Notes under the pieces: model-generated
Databases searched by the model: none
The model's input: the letters and a program-made list of their open reading frames with translations, nothing else
Told to the model about the DNA's origin: nothing
Position numbers and translations under genes: made by a program
Shown here: positions 11,010-21,970 of the stretch, one piece after another
Numbering within the stretch: the first letter of the stretch is position 1
How the letters are laid out: each line of letters begins with the position of its first letter
DNA from: Brienomyrus brachyistius
Lineage: Eukaryota; Chordata; Actinopteri; Osteoglossiformes; Mormyridae
Assembly (NCBI RefSeq): GCF_023856365.1
Contig: NC_064541.1
Location: 26,204,214-26,268,213, forward strand
Reading direction: 5' to 3'
Length of the DNA stretch: 64,000 nucleotides

Positions 11010-11275
11010 CGGGTGCAGCCAGGGCCGCACGCCGAGCGAGAGCATGATCGGATTGCCGGACGATTCCAGGAGCTCCGAGTCACCGCTGTCCCGGTATCGG
11101 TGGTAGGATGTGATCTTCCGCACCGCGGACGAGCGGAAACAGAGGCAGACGGCGTGACAGTGCTGTCGTCGGCGCAGAAAAAGGTGGTTTAGGGGAGCGG
11201 GGGAGGCGCTTTATACCACCGGCTTGCGACTCACCCCCGCGTGTTCCGGCAGATTCCGCCGCGACGTTACGGCTA
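11010..11275. promoter_or_regulatory. CpG-island-like block
   Basis: By hand I count about 34 CG dinucleotides in about 265 bases. This is far denser than the surrounding sequence and above chance for its G+C content. A TTTATACC word sits at 11,210-11,217. Such blocks usually mark unmethylated promoters or enhancers in vertebrates; no exon is recognised beside it, so direction and target are unknown. Confidence 0.45.
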
Positions 11276-11402
11276 CAAGCCTTGGCAGGGAGACATACAG
11301 CCGCAAGCTGGCAGCTTAAAGCCTCTTCAGGGACTGTGCCTGACGTCTGTGAAGCTGGGGAGGCAGACAGCGGAATCTACAGCTGGGAGTCGCCCCCCGT
11401 CG

Positions 11403-11427
11403 CCCCCCCCCCCCCCCCCCCCCCCCC
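11403..11427. repeat. C25 homopolymer
   Basis: Twenty-five consecutive C, the longest homopolymer in the window, in a C-rich neighbourhood. Confidence 0.95.
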
Positions 11428-12822
11428 GCCCTCCTCATCCTGAACATCTGCCAGCCTCGCAAATCGGCTGGCGATTGATGATCCCGCCTGTGAGTTACCT
11501 TACAAAAGGCCCCACGGGAAAGTTGAAACTTTCCCTGGTGGTTTTAGGGTCCCTTTGGATAAGGGGGTCGGGGGGAGCATCTCACCTTCTGACTGCAAAC
11601 AGCAAACGTCTTCTGAGGGTTACCTGGCATCACCTATAGCCAGAAAAACAGCATCCCGTGTCGCTCTGACTCTTTGTGTGACATCAAGGCCCAGGAGCCC
11701 CGTTGAGAAGCTCAGCCCCGTTTACTTAAACACCCCGTCGTGTTGGGACACGTCCCCATCTTGGATTTAGGGTGACACATCAGGGTTCCTGCTTGACGTG
11801 CGCTGGCAGGCTGTGACTGACGTCTGCCCGAATTTTTGGCCCAGTAAGAATCTGCTTCATGGCTCCTGACAGCCGGCCTCACGTTAGCAAGCAGCAGCTC
11901 ATTTGCTGCTACGGCGTTAAATGTTAAATTTAATTACACCAACCCTTCAGTCCTCCATCACCATCCTTGCACAGCGACCGACAAAGCTGAATGAGTACAT
12001 TTTATTATTGCTTAAAGCTTGGCACCGCCATTTAAATATTTAAAATAATGTTTATGAAAGATGTTTCAATAATAAACAAGCAATTTTAGGATGAGAACAA
12101 TATGCTGATATTTTTTGAATAACTGGCAACCTATCCAAAGTGTACCCATGACTAGAAATCATGCCAAACATTTACAGGGAGAACATATTGAAATGTATGA
12201 AGACGCGACTGCCTTGTAGAGATGAGCATTTGACCTTCATTTTTTGCTTTGGGAACTTGCTGTTAAGGTCATTCAAGGTCAAAGCCCAAGTTCTTGACGC
12301 AGAACTGAAATTATGTCACATTTCTGCATTGCTGGGGTGTGTGGATGCTGACCTGGACCAGCAGCGTCATTCAGAATCTCTGTCCCCTTTTCTTCCCTTG
12401 GAATTCTCCTTCTGTCAAAACGTGAGGAGCAGCAGGGAGGCGGTGAGATATACAGTAAAGTGATATAAAGACCTCAGGAAGGCACTTATGCTGGGCAACT
12501 ATAGCATATTTTGTGTGGATTTGTTCATGTAGGAAGTTTCATGTATTCTAAAGGCAGCCCAGTGTACCAAATGTTTCTTCTGCTTTAATAAACACATCAA
12601 GATTGTTTTAAGCGGACTTTTGTCTGGCTATGAATAAACTGTGGACTGTCTCCCTGCAGTTGCTATTTGCTGGCGGTGGATCATACAGTCTGCTTACCTG
12701 GAATGTTCCTTCAAAAATGATCTGGCTGTTTCATTCGCCCAACTGGGGAAGGGATTTGAAACAAAAAACAACTCAATAGTTAGAGTAAACCAGACAAATA
12801 ACAAACGATTGTCAGCTATATA
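11428..12822. other. Unique non-coding sequence
   Basis: No coding exon or repeat is recognised. An A/T-rich part runs from about 11,990 to 12,120. Confidence 0.55.
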
Positions 12823-12830
12823 CTCTATTA

Positions 12831-13022
12831 CAGAGGTGAGGGACCTGTTCCATGGAGGGCCAATGAGGGTGCAGGATTTTGGGATGGCCTCTCAATCGGC
12901 CAATAACAGTGGGTATCCAGGACTGAAGCTGAGAACCATTGATTTATTATTGGCTGATTGAGAGGCCATCGCAAAAACCTCCACCTACTGCGGCTCCCTG
13001 TGGATCAAGTTCCCCACCCCTG
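12831..13022. mobile_element. hAT-type MITE with 8-bp target duplication
   Basis: The element is 192 bp. It starts CAGAGGTGAGGGAC and ends GTTCCCCACCCCTG, which are inverted copies with few mismatches. The inside is also foldback: GATGGCCTCTCAATCGGCCA on the left answers TGGCTGATTGAGAGGCCATC on the right. It is flanked by CTCTATTA (12,823-12,830) and CTGTGTTA (13,023-13,030), six of eight identical, as expected for a slightly decayed hAT target duplication. It encodes no transposase, so it would have been moved in trans. Confidence 0.85.
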
Positions 13023-13030
13023 CTGTGTTA

Positions 13031-13460
13031 GATTCTGCTGCTAAAGCATGGAAATATGCTGAATACACTAATGAATCGAGGAGAAATGATAGCCAATAAG
13101 AGTGATTTTGATGTATGGATGATGATGTCATGATTTTATACATAAACAGAAAAGGAGCATTGAGCCCTGGACAATGCTGGCCCAGAAGCCTTTGCAGCAG
13201 CAAGGTGAGTGGAGCTTAGCATTCAGCTCCTGCTGCTCGACCTTGCTTCCTTATAAGGTCGCCGATTAATCACGACCTTACAAACATGGGGCACCTGCAG
13301 GCACTGCAGAGCGTGCTGAAGTCTGTCAGGACCCCTGTCACCAGGCCCCCACCACCACACGAAGGACCAGATACATTACTATTCTTAACCACGAACTACC
13401 TGTCAAGCCAAAGTGTGGTGTGACTAAATAAATCTCTGTCTTCACTTCATGTCTAAACAT
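13031..13460. other. Unique non-coding sequence
   Basis: Nothing recognised between the MITE and the old SINE that follows. Confidence 0.5.
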
Positions 13461-13613
13461 ACATCTATTTTCCATAACTGCTTCTCCGGGGCAGGCTCAC
13501 AGTGAACGTGAAGCCGCAAACAGGAAATCAGTGTGGACAGTGTGGATGCCAGTGCGTCCCAGGGCACATGTTCACAAATAATCGACACCAATTGGCTTCA
13601 CAGGTCTATAGAG

Positions 13614-13783
13614 CAGTGTTTCCTAAACCGGTCCTCAGGGACCCACAGACAGTCCATGTTTTTTCCTCCCTCCCTACCAGGAGCTTGAAGGGAGCAAAAA
13701 CCTGGTCTGTCTGGCAGGGAGCTTGGAGGGAGCAAAAACATGGACTGGCTTTGGGTCCCTGAGGACCAGATTGGGAAATATTG
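13614..13783. mobile_element. hAT-type MITE with perfect 8-bp target duplication
   Basis: The element is 170 bp, beginning CAGTGTTTCCTAAACCGGTC and ending GACCAGATTGGGAAATATTG, which pair as imperfect terminal inverted repeats. The arms carry CTCAGGGACC and GGTCCCTGAG as exact complements. Both flanks are CTATAGAG (13,606-13,613 and 13,784-13,791), a perfect 8-bp duplication. Long minus-strand frames through the element reflect its foldback symmetry and do not indicate a gene. Confidence 0.9.
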
Positions 13784-13821
13784 CTATAGAGCAAAGGAGA
13801 CACACAGAGGAGTATCTAGGG

Positions 13822-13933
13822 CGAGTGTATTCCAACCCAGTCCTCAGGCACCCCCAAACAATCCATGTTTTTTGCTGCCTTCTAGACTGGGGGTCTATCT
13901 GGGGGTCTGTGAGAACCGGTTTTGGAAACATTG
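13822..13933. mobile_element. Second, shorter hAT-type MITE of the same family
   Basis: It starts with GAGTGTATTCCAACCCAGTC and ends with GAACCGGTTTTGGAAACATTG, matching the ends of the neighbour at 13,614. It also shares an ATCCATGTTTTTTGC-type interior but is shorter (112 bp). The flanks ATCTAGGG and ATCTACGA agree at six of eight positions. Confidence 0.7.
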
Positions 13934-13996
13934 ATCTACGAAAAAATCCTGAAGCATGAGGGCAGAGTCCCACCCGCTGGGCCGCAGTGCCACCAA

Positions 13997-14995
13997 CTAA
14001 GCAGTCACAGGTGAGAACAAGGTTAAATTTCCAGATGACAGGTTCTCCATTCGTGTGACACTGCAGCTGATATTTCTGCATCTGTTTGCCTGGTGTATCG
14101 GTGCAGGCGGACAGCACCTGTGCAGGAAATGACAAGCAGACGCGCCGCACGGATCCACGCAGACGGTGACGCGCTGATGCGGAGAGGCTTTCAGGCAGAC
14201 TCGGCCCCCTGGGACCACATTCGTGATGATGAATCATAAGGTGCGTGACGAATAAAGAGCGGGTTCACCTCAAAGCGGGGCCAGGCCTGGCACTTTGAAG
14301 GCTGGAAGATCCCCGAATCCACACTTTTCCTGATTTTTTTTTGACAAGATCCCTAGAGTGTCTAGATTTTTCCTCAAAATCCCCTCTGCGTAGATGTGTA
14401 GAGGTAAAAGGGACAGTGTGCATGTACCAATAAGCATGATGGGGAGAGTCCCACACACGACAGAGGTGATATCTTCTGCTGGGTAATTTCGAAGCACATG
14501 CAGCTCTTTTGTGGCCTTCGTCAATGTGATGTTGGTTTTCAAAATGGCCGCCATCTTCATGCACTGATTTGATGCTAATGTTGTAGATTATTTGCTTACA
14601 GAACATGATGAAATCAACAGCAATATGATTCAACCGTTTAATTTTAATTTGAAGAAATTTGTGGCGACGACAGAAGATTAACATAATCATTTTCAGCATA
14701 ACTGGAGTGTATTTTTAATTCATAAAAGTCCCACAAAAATTGCCAGCGAATTGGACTGGTCCCCCTGTAAACTGTGAGCTCATTATACCTGAATTTTACT
14801 GGCCTCTGCTTTTCAAGGAAATTAAGCCAATGACATGACCAGGCAACTAGAAAATCAGGAGGCAAATTTAGCACAAAGACAGAAGCCACATGCATCGGCT
14901 CTGCGACTAAATCACTCTGACTGAGTGGCCACACACTCATGCACCAGCATTTCTGTGATGTTGATAGGCTCCTCTATCACACTGAGTGTACAGCC
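13997..14995. other. Unique non-coding sequence
   Basis: No exon or repeat is recognised. Overlapping open frames on the minus strand at 14,265-14,940 share no known domain and look fortuitous. Confidence 0.55.
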
Positions 14996-14996
14996 A

Positions 14997-15090
14997 CACA
15001 AACACACACACACACACACACACATACACACACACCCACACAAACACACACACATACACACACACAGACACACAGACACACACACACACA
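14997..15090. repeat. (CA)n compound microsatellite, left of MITE
   Basis: CA dinucleotides interrupted by CATA, CCCA, CAAA and CAGA variants. The array ends about 10 bases before the MITE terminus at 15,101. Confidence 0.95.
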
Positions 15091-15100
15091 TGTACATGTA

Positions 15101-15371
15101 GGGTATACCTATCCTTATGGGGACCGCTCAGTCAATTCTATGGGAAAAATACTAACGCTAACTATGACAACCTTAACCCCCACCCTGCCCTAACCCTAAC
15201 CATAAGTAACCAAGCAAAATACAAGAGTTTTTGCATTTTTAGTTTTTTCATAACAGTCACTGATTTTTATAAAATACAGTTTTCCCTTTTCCCAACTGGT
15301 CCCCATAAGGGAAAAAACCAGATATTTATCACGTTATGGGGTCATTGTGTCCCCAAAGGATAGGTATACCC
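15101..15371. mobile_element. MITE with terminal inverted repeats between two (CA)n arrays
   Basis: The left end GGGTATACCTATCCTTATGG and the right end ATAGGTATACCC (preceded by TCCCCAAAGG) form inverted repeats that match over about 16 bases and then with mismatches. The inside contains a CCCTAACCCTAACC word near 15,188 and GGTCCCCATAAGG near 15,299. Related units lie at 4873-5067 (inverted) and 49,035-49,258. There is no coding capacity and the superfamily is not determined. Confidence 0.8.
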
Positions 15372-15373
15372 GC

Positions 15374-15394
15374 TCACACACACAGACACACACA

Positions 15395-15428
<34 letters not shown>
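15374..15428. repeat. (CA)n microsatellite, right of MITE
   Basis: A CA array with CAGA and CATA interruptions, beginning within five bases of the MITE end. Confidence 0.95.
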
Positions 15429-18340
15429 GCATGTACACAGCAGTTCATGCATCACAAAAACATCACTCTCTGCCCTTATTTGAATATTAATATCCAGTGA
15501 TTCAGGGGAAATTCGTACGAATGTGACTAAATCTTCCTGATTAGTCTCATCTTGCAAGTGAACAGCAAAGTGAGTTTTGCTAGGGGGATATTTTGTTTTG
15601 GATTTCTCATTTCTTAGCTTATGTCAGCCATAAAGTGAAGAGACAGGCTCCTGTGCTTTTGACTGTAATGTGTAACCGATCGCATCACTCCCAGCCGTGA
15701 GAGCAGCTTTACGCTGCAGTTACCCAGAGTGGCCTCCAGATGGCACTGTGGTGCCACCCACTCGGGCCGTGAGTCAGACACTCTGCGCGCCAGTCTGCAC
15801 ATTTGAGGGTCTCACGAAACTCCTGTTCTCTTCTACTGGTTTGTTCATCTCCTCTTGAATGTAAAGAAGTTTACTTTTTTTGCCCCTGGGAGAATTTGGC
15901 ATATGCCTCTGGTAACGTGAGGTGATATTTGGAAAACAGCCGAGGACCGTCAATAATGGACTTCCTGGTGAATATAACAACACGTGAATCATATTTTAAG
16001 TGTAACATTCTGCCCTCCGTGACTGTGTGCTCTCTCAGATGCCCGGTGGAGCTTTATATTCTTTTTGGTTTGTTCACAAAGAAGAGCAAAGTTTATTTTT
16101 TCAAACCGTCAACAGCTCCCAGCCAAAAAAAAAAAAAACGCTGTTTGGATCCATTTGAAAAGGTTTGGGAGGTGCTGTATGGAGCAGGGTCACACCCAGC
16201 GTTCCCGCCATGATCTGGTATATTTAGGGGCTCTGAATAAAGCATGAGTCTGCAAGAGACACGACATATTTAGCTCTGCCTTCCCTCCCCCAACGAGTGC
16301 CCGAGAGGTCGTGTGAGGTCACCATTTCCATGTGTTAAAATTCATTCTATTCCTCCACCCATCCTTAGGTGTGGCATTTGGTGGTGGACTCATTGCCTCT
16401 TTATGTCCTCCACCATACGCTTGGCATCATTTTTAGGTGGATGTGGAGAAACTAATAGTGTTGCTCTGGGCTGCGGTGTCTGAGCACCCGCTAGCACTAC
16501 CGGATGCCGGTTTCACGTATGAAGTGGTGAAGCACAGCTGGGTTACTGAAGTAAACCCGCCTTTCTCGGCTATGGGGGCTAAATAAGAGATATCATAGCC
16601 AGAGCAAACAGAAAGCCCAGGATACAGCAGAGGGTGGGGGCAGAAGTGGATCCATAATTCATGCGGAGGAGCCAACCAATGATATGTTTTGAATCGGTGA
16701 TCGGAGGCCAATCAGCTTTCAGCTACCCCCATCTATACCCTCTAGGATACAGCCTAATACTTCTCATCTCATTCTGGCACACATAGACCCCCACCCCCTT
16801 CTCTCTGCACATTTTGTAGTAACCACTCCACACTCCAGCAGTATAACCTTGCAGTGCCTGTCATGAGATCAGACACTTACCACCTGGGCGACAGCTAAAA
16901 CCTGCAACCTGTAACATTCACTGAGCGACAGTGCCCCCTCCCCCCACCACGGACCTCCCTGCTACCCAGGGTGCTACACCTGTGCGCCTTCCCCTCTCCG
17001 CATCACAGATTTCAATGTCCTCTGCGTCGACTTGGGAGGTTTCTTCCCATTTTAGTGTCACCTGGCCAACTTAGAAGCGTGACATGGATGATCTACAGCA
17101 AACGCTTCCAGGCCGAGTCTGACGAACACGACTCGTCTGAGGAAATCATCCCCTCCAGCTTAGCCCATCGGTCTCGTCAATCCCCTGTGGTCCCATAACA
17201 CAAAGCCATGAAACAGCCCCGACGGGGACTCTGACACTGATGCAGCTCCTTATCACTCCCCCACACTCCTTGCTCGTGGAGGTTTCCAGTTATGTACTTT
17301 TGTGACTCAGTCTCATAAAACTGATATCGTCTGTTTAATTAGTATAAACTCTCTCTGAAAGATGAGCAGCTGGTTGCAGAATATTACTAGATCAAGCACT
17401 TTTGTCTGAACCAACTAAACAAAAGTGAAAAGACGGAGCAACATGTCACAAGGAAATCTCTGCAGTTGGTTTTTAAATGTTATCGGAAATGTCTGGAGAA
17501 GCTGGCATGCATATGAACTAGCAATGGAGTTCCACGCATCTCTTGGTATTCAGAGGAAGCTTGTTAAGCAGAGACAGCCGAAGCTCACTGTGACGACGGC
17601 CAGTCAGACACGGAGTCGCACGGATCGCTGAGACAGCCGGACTGCCATGTGGAGGAATGTCCAGACCCCATTTCCTGGAATTTCCCCAAAAAGCCATGAA
17701 GTATTCCTTGTAGTCAGGAGTCCGGGCACATGCCTCTCGGGGATTGTTTAACACTTTGACGTGTAGCACCTGCTGATCCGAAGCCTCACACACTGTGGAG
17801 TGTGTCAATATCAGTGCAGGGATGACCCCAAAGATATCACCCTCAGTATAACTGCAAAAAGACTGGAAACGACTAACAAATTCTTGTGTGAATGTTGCGG
17901 GCAAGGAGGGCCAGAAGCAGTAGGAAGAAATAAGGGCACCTCGATTTTATAGACTTAAAATGGAACATAATTCAGTCTGTGGCCCTTTAAACATGAAAAA
18001 AAGGAAGTCTATGAAAGACACACAAAGGCACCATCCAAACAGGTATAAGTGAATGGCAAAGACTGTATTTACACAGGCAGGGAGTCCCATCTCCCACTAT
18101 GACCAGCCTACTTCTTATCTCTGATGGTTCTGTCAGTCCGGCGGAGGCCAGTTGATCTTCATTAATTCCAAGTGATTTTCACTGGACTTGGGTTTGCACC
18201 CTTCAGTTAAACCTTAATAATCCCAACAAACTTCAAAATTTGTTATGTGTTTGACTTCAATCTTCAGACAATTTCAGAACCAGGTTCTGAAATCAGAACC
18301 AGAAATCAGAAAAGACAGCAGCACTCAACTTGTTGAACAT
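15429..18340. other. Long unique non-coding stretch
   Basis: No gene, tRNA or clear transposon is recognised across this block. A 13-base A run sits near 16,126-16,138. A moderate CTCF-like word, CCTCCAGATGGCAC, is at 15,733-15,746 on the plus strand. Open frames are short and unrelated to any family I know. Confidence 0.55.
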
Positions 18341-18357
18341 TATTAGGTCAGTGTTTC

Positions 18358-18530
18358 CCCAACCATTATATTAGGACACCCCCCCCCCCCCAATGGCACC
18401 TCCCGCCCCCCTTGAAGGTTAATTTAATTATATAATTATGTAATAGGGTATATTATATTTAATTTTATTTTCTATATAGCCCCAGATCACAACACAAGTC
18501 ATTTAAGGTTACCTTTCCTATAGAACAAGT
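18358..18530 (+). repeat. Repeat remnants: hAT-like end, C13 tract, short dispersed repeat
   Basis: CAGTGTTTCCCCAACC at the left resembles the terminal repeat of the MITE at 13,614, but no matching right end is seen. A 13-base C run follows at 18,379-18,391. Then TATATAGCCCCAGATCACAACACAAGTC near 18,474, written in two parts here (TATATAGCCCC and AGATCACAACACAAGTC), resembles a common vertebrate dispersed repeat. The limits are uncertain. Confidence 0.4.
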
Positions 18531-18604
18531 CTATATATGGTCCTTTTATGGAACAAACTAAATCGCCTCATGTTATTTATCTTATTTACACAACAGCTTG
18601 TAAT

Positions 18605-18780
18605 TTTTGTCTCTACACGGTCGCGCGTTTACGATTCTCCTCTGCTCTCTGTATCGCGCATGGCGGAGCTCCGCCCCGATGCGAGCGCACAGACACGTGC
18701 GCGTACACCCAGGTGAGCACGTTCCCACCAGCGGACAGAGAGCGCGCGTCAGAAAATATTTTGGTGTCAACCACCGGAAA
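18605..18780 (+). promoter_or_regulatory. Short CpG-rich block
   Basis: I count about 21 CG dinucleotides by hand in about 165 bases, with CGCGCG runs at both ends. The flanks are A/T-rich. It contains the candidate first exon described separately. It is short for a classical CpG island. Confidence 0.35.
18660..18712 (+). CDS. Very tentative first coding exon with splice donor
   Basis: An ATGGCGG start lies inside the CpG-rich block. It opens a frame of 17 codons plus two bases (MAELRPDASAQTRARTP) that runs to CAG followed by GTGAGC at 18,713, a near-consensus vertebrate 5' splice site. Just beyond the donor the frame would meet a TGA, so it makes sense only if spliced. The base at -3 of the ATG is C, a weak start context. 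I do not recognise the peptide and cannot find a second exon in the window. Chance is the leading alternative. Confidence 0.12.
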
Positions 18781-19035
18781 AGCAGACAAAAATACCTGAA
18801 TTACCCAACTCTGGTAATAATCGACCGATAATTAAGAAAGGATAGGAAGAAGGGAAGCTGCAGCGTTCCGATGGCTAAAATAACTTACTCATCTTCTGTC
18901 TCGAACTTGTGAAATGCGAAATGCTATTTGGCGCTTTTGTTTCATTTTCGGCAACCATGAACAGGGTAATATATACGTTTCACAATGAGATTTTCTGCTT
19001 TAAACTATCACTATTTTAAGCTATCACTTTTAATA

Positions 19036-19160
19036 ATAATTATCCATCCATTTTATTTGAAAGGCGCCTTTCTAGCACCCAAGGACACCGTACAATAAAA
19101 CACAGAGCCATAAAACGCAGAGAACATAGAATAAAACGAGTTTCATAAAAAAAATTGTAA
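19036..19160 (-). repeat. Dispersed-repeat fragment beginning ATCCATCCATTTT
   Basis: After a TAATAATAATT run come ATCCATCCATTTTATTTGAA and GGCGCCTTTCTAGCACCCAAGG, resembling a widespread fish repeat family. The (AAT)n plus ATCC junction is the same as at the ends of the SINE copies at 24.86, 31.85 and 47.62 kb. The family is not named with confidence. Confidence 0.35.
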
Positions 19161-19579
19161 TAATAATAACAATAATCAAATAAATGAATTGAAAATTAGA
19201 GAGAAAATGCTAATTTGAAAAGATGGTTTTTGAGGGCAGATTTAAAAAGTGAAAATGAATTGATGTATCTGATATATAAAGCCTAACAGTTAATGCATTT
19301 GCCGGTCAAGACAAACATCTGCAATAGGCTGCAAGGAGACCATCTAGCAGCCTGCATGCGGCTCTCAATAAATGGGCCAGACGTCTCTGACTTCCCATAT
19401 CAAAAGGCTCTAGAAACGTTCTTCCAGGAGCCCTGAAAGATACACTGCAGTGACAAATGCTGTACATTTTGTGGATAATTGTCACAAAAAGAAATATTCT
19501 GATGTTTAGTTCAGTTATATTATATTGACTGCTGTCATTAAAAGAAACACATGAACACCATGAATCCTGTCGGTGTCTG
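19161..19579. other. A/T-rich unique sequence
   Basis: No gene recognised. Confidence 0.5.
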
Positions 19580-19609
19580 CCCCCCCCCCCCCCAAAAAAA
19601 AAAAAAAAA
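19580..19609. repeat. C14-A16 homopolymer junction
   Basis: A run of 14 C followed directly by 16 A. Confidence 0.9.
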
Positions 19610-19729
19610 CACTGTAGGTATAGATATTTTCAAGTAGACCTTGACTCATGTTCATGCAGATGGCACTCAAGAATGCCCTGTATTCTTCCTGAAACTTCTG
19701 GCTGCTGGTTGCAGTCTTACTCTTCTACT

Positions 19730-20041
19730 CAGGGACGGATTACGGACCGGGACAGCGGGGCCGCTGCCCAGGGGCCCTTGGGGTGCAGGGGGCCCGTGGG
19801 GCCCCTAGCCCAAAACAATTTGCAACGCTTATCAACAATGTATTTTCGTTTGTCTATTTTAGAGGGCCTACATTCTTTGATCCTCTGCCTACAAGGGCCC
19901 CTGACCCTATAGGGAGGGCGTTTGGCTGCCAAGGGCCCTTGAATTGTGGTGGTTGTGGTGGTGGTGCTGGTGGTGGTGGTGGGGGGGGGGCCCTCGCGAA
20001 CGTTTTGCCCAGGGGCCCACACAACCCATAATCCGTCCCTG
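19730..20041. mobile_element. hAT-type MITE, 312 bp, perfect ends and target duplication
   Basis: It begins CAGGGACGGATTA and ends TAATCCGTCCCTG, a perfect 13-bp terminal inverted repeat. The immediate flanks are both CTTCTACT (19,722-19,729 and 20,042-20,049), a perfect 8-bp duplication diagnostic of hAT-like transposition. The interior is rich in GGGGCCC words on both sides plus a GGTGGT/GGTG microsatellite at about 19,947-19,990. No transposase is encoded. The clean boundaries suggest a fairly recent insertion. Confidence 0.95.
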
Positions 20042-20286
20042 CTTCTACTTCAGTTTTTCCAACGTTATCCAGCGTTTGCACGTAGTGGGAAAATCCCTTA
20101 TTAGATATTCCAACCTGGTCCTTTAGGTTGGTAGATACATGATTATCCACTGCTTGTTATCATTACTGGTAGTGAATTAAGTGTTGAAGTTTGGCCCTAA
20201 TATGAGAAGCTGGGTTTCCCTGGTTTAGTCATCTGTGACCTGCAGCCTTTAAAACGAGCTAAAACTTTCAGTCATGACTGGTAGCT

Positions 20287-20300
20287 CCTGTAGGTGGCGC
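20287..20300 (+). promoter_or_regulatory. CTCF-like motif
   Basis: CCTGTAGGTGGCGC matches the CTCF core except for one position. It is the first of five such matches between 20.3 and 25.9 kb. Confidence 0.4.
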
Positions 20301-20704
20301 AAGCTGGCCTCCTTTTGCAGAGGGGATGGGAGCGTTTGGCAGGGTCTTGGTTTGGCTGACAAGCACGAGGCTTCAGTAGTCAACACACCTGCGGGTCGCT
20401 GTCAGCTAGCAGGGAGTGTCGTGTCACCTGGCCAATTGGCACATTACCCTCTTGCGTGGCAGCAACTGATTGGCTGACAGTGATGTGATATAGAGGAGCA
20501 CAGAGAAGTGGGAATTAAATGGAGCGTAAGAGAAAAAAAGTATAAATGATAGTAAATAAGACTATAATTCAGAGTGACTAGTAGGAAGGTGTAACAACTC
20601 AAGGAGGCCTCCAGTAGCACAGATGTTTGAGCCTCTCCCTTCATCACCTCTTTAGTGATCTTGGGCCGTCCCAGGGCAGGATGGGTGTTTCCCATCCAGA
20701 CTCT

Positions 20705-20718
20705 TTAGCAGATGGCGC
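20705..20718 (+). promoter_or_regulatory. CTCF-like motif
   Basis: TTAGCAGATGGCGC fits the core (AGATGGCGC) with weaker left bases. Confidence 0.35.
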
Positions 20719-21955
20719 ATGGAGGGCCGGAAATAGGAGGGCATCCCCCCTGACTGGGTCCTCGAACAGCACCATGCGGAGGGACAAAGCGATAGCTACG
20801 CGGAGCCTCGTTCTCAGGTGCCCTGCTGAAGCCCGCCGACGCGATTAAAAACGTGTGTCCGTCTTCCATTTTCGCAGAAGGTGTTTCGGTGAATCTACTC
20901 TGTTTAACGGTAGCTTTACCTCACTGTTTCAGGCTTTATTTTGTCTGCTTTCCGGTCCGTGCATAGATCCTTAACCTTGCGAGCGATAATTGAGTAAGCG
21001 AGGCCTAATTAAAGCGGGGGCTTCTGTGAAGGAGAGTAGAAGGATCCGATTTACATTTAAATGCAGTAGCGCTCAGTCGTAGACGCCCTCGACGCTCTGA
21101 GGCTATTGACCGTGGGATGGGGGCGTTCTGTAGCCCGAGTGGAACAGTGAGAAGCCATGTTGACCTGTCCTGCTGTGTCAATGACTTTTGCTGTTCTTGT
21201 CCCCCAGGTATACCTGTCACCTTGCTGCTTTCCAATATCTTCTTAGGATTCTCACGTCTGGTATCCTCGGTGATGCCGGCCTCAGTCTGTGGGTGGGGCC
21301 AGATGTTGTGTTGCTATGGTTCCTTAAGCCTCTGTCTAGAAACGTAGCAAAGGCACACTGAATGAGTGACCTGGGCCTAGCCAATTACAAGTGTGTCATT
21401 GTGTCCAAGGGCTTTATGGGGCTTAAACTACAGAAATTCTGAAACTTTACAAGTGGGTCAAGACAGGGTTGTGGGGGGGGGAGAGTATAGCTTTGCGTTT
21501 TAAGGTGCTTCCCTCCTGCCTGCATGGAACTGATGATATACCAGATCACCGGCTTGTAATTACCACAAGGTTTTGTTTGCCTACGACTCGCGAATCCGTA
21601 ACAATAACAGTCACAGTTGGGGTCACGAATGGCCAAATCCTTGGAGACGTGGAACACGCTGCGTTCAGAGCTGATTGCCCACGAACGCCTCCACCGTGCA
21701 GCTGTCAGCATGTCGGTCTGACAGGCGTCTGAATCCCCGACTGCCGGTACGTTTCCCATGAACACGGTAGACTGTGTTATCTCCCCGGTGCAGTACAACC
21801 TCGTATGCCAGAGCAAACAAGTGGGTCAAGTGGAGTCGGGGAAGGGGGGGGCGGTCCTTAGAGAGGCTCGGTGCTGCCCTCCCAGCCTCTGTGCTGTCAG
21901 AGAACATCTCAGCCCCATTCTGTCACTCCATGGCATGCTGCCTGGCTGGACGTGG

Positions 21956-21970
21956 CAGCGCCCCCTCTGC
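21956..21970 (-). promoter_or_regulatory. CTCF-like motif, strong
   Basis: On the minus strand this reads GCAGAGGGGGCGCTG, close to the optimal vertebrate CTCF core. It points opposite to the two matches at 20.3 and 20.7 kb. Confidence 0.5.

Larger units (their letters stand above)
13462..13996 (-). repeat. Old SINE copy, interrupted by two MITEs
   Basis: The left end (TCTATTTTCCATAACTGCTT then CCAGGGCACATGTTCAC) corresponds to the 3' part of the SINE in reverse. The right end (CACCCGCTGGGCCGCAGTGCC) looks like its tRNA-like head in reverse. The two are separated by two MITEs inserted at 13,614 and 13,822. The middle is poorly conserved, so joining both ends into one copy is inference. Confidence 0.45.

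Noticed and set aside
13674..14237. 187-codon minus-strand open frame, the longest in the window
   Set aside because: It crosses two bounded MITEs and part of a SINE. Its internal repetition (PKPVL.DP-type words) comes from the foldback arms, and no known domain is present.
15180..15205. Interstitial telomere repeat (CCCTAACCCTAACC)
   Set aside because: Only two units, and the word lies inside a MITE family with decayed forms in its other copies.
14912..15363. Thr/His-rich and Cys/Val-rich frames
   Set aside because: Translations of (CA)n and (TG)n microsatellites flanking a MITE.
16929..16944. CTCF-like word on the minus strand (AGGGGGCACTG)
   Set aside because: Embedded in a G-rich run, with the informative left-hand bases not matching.
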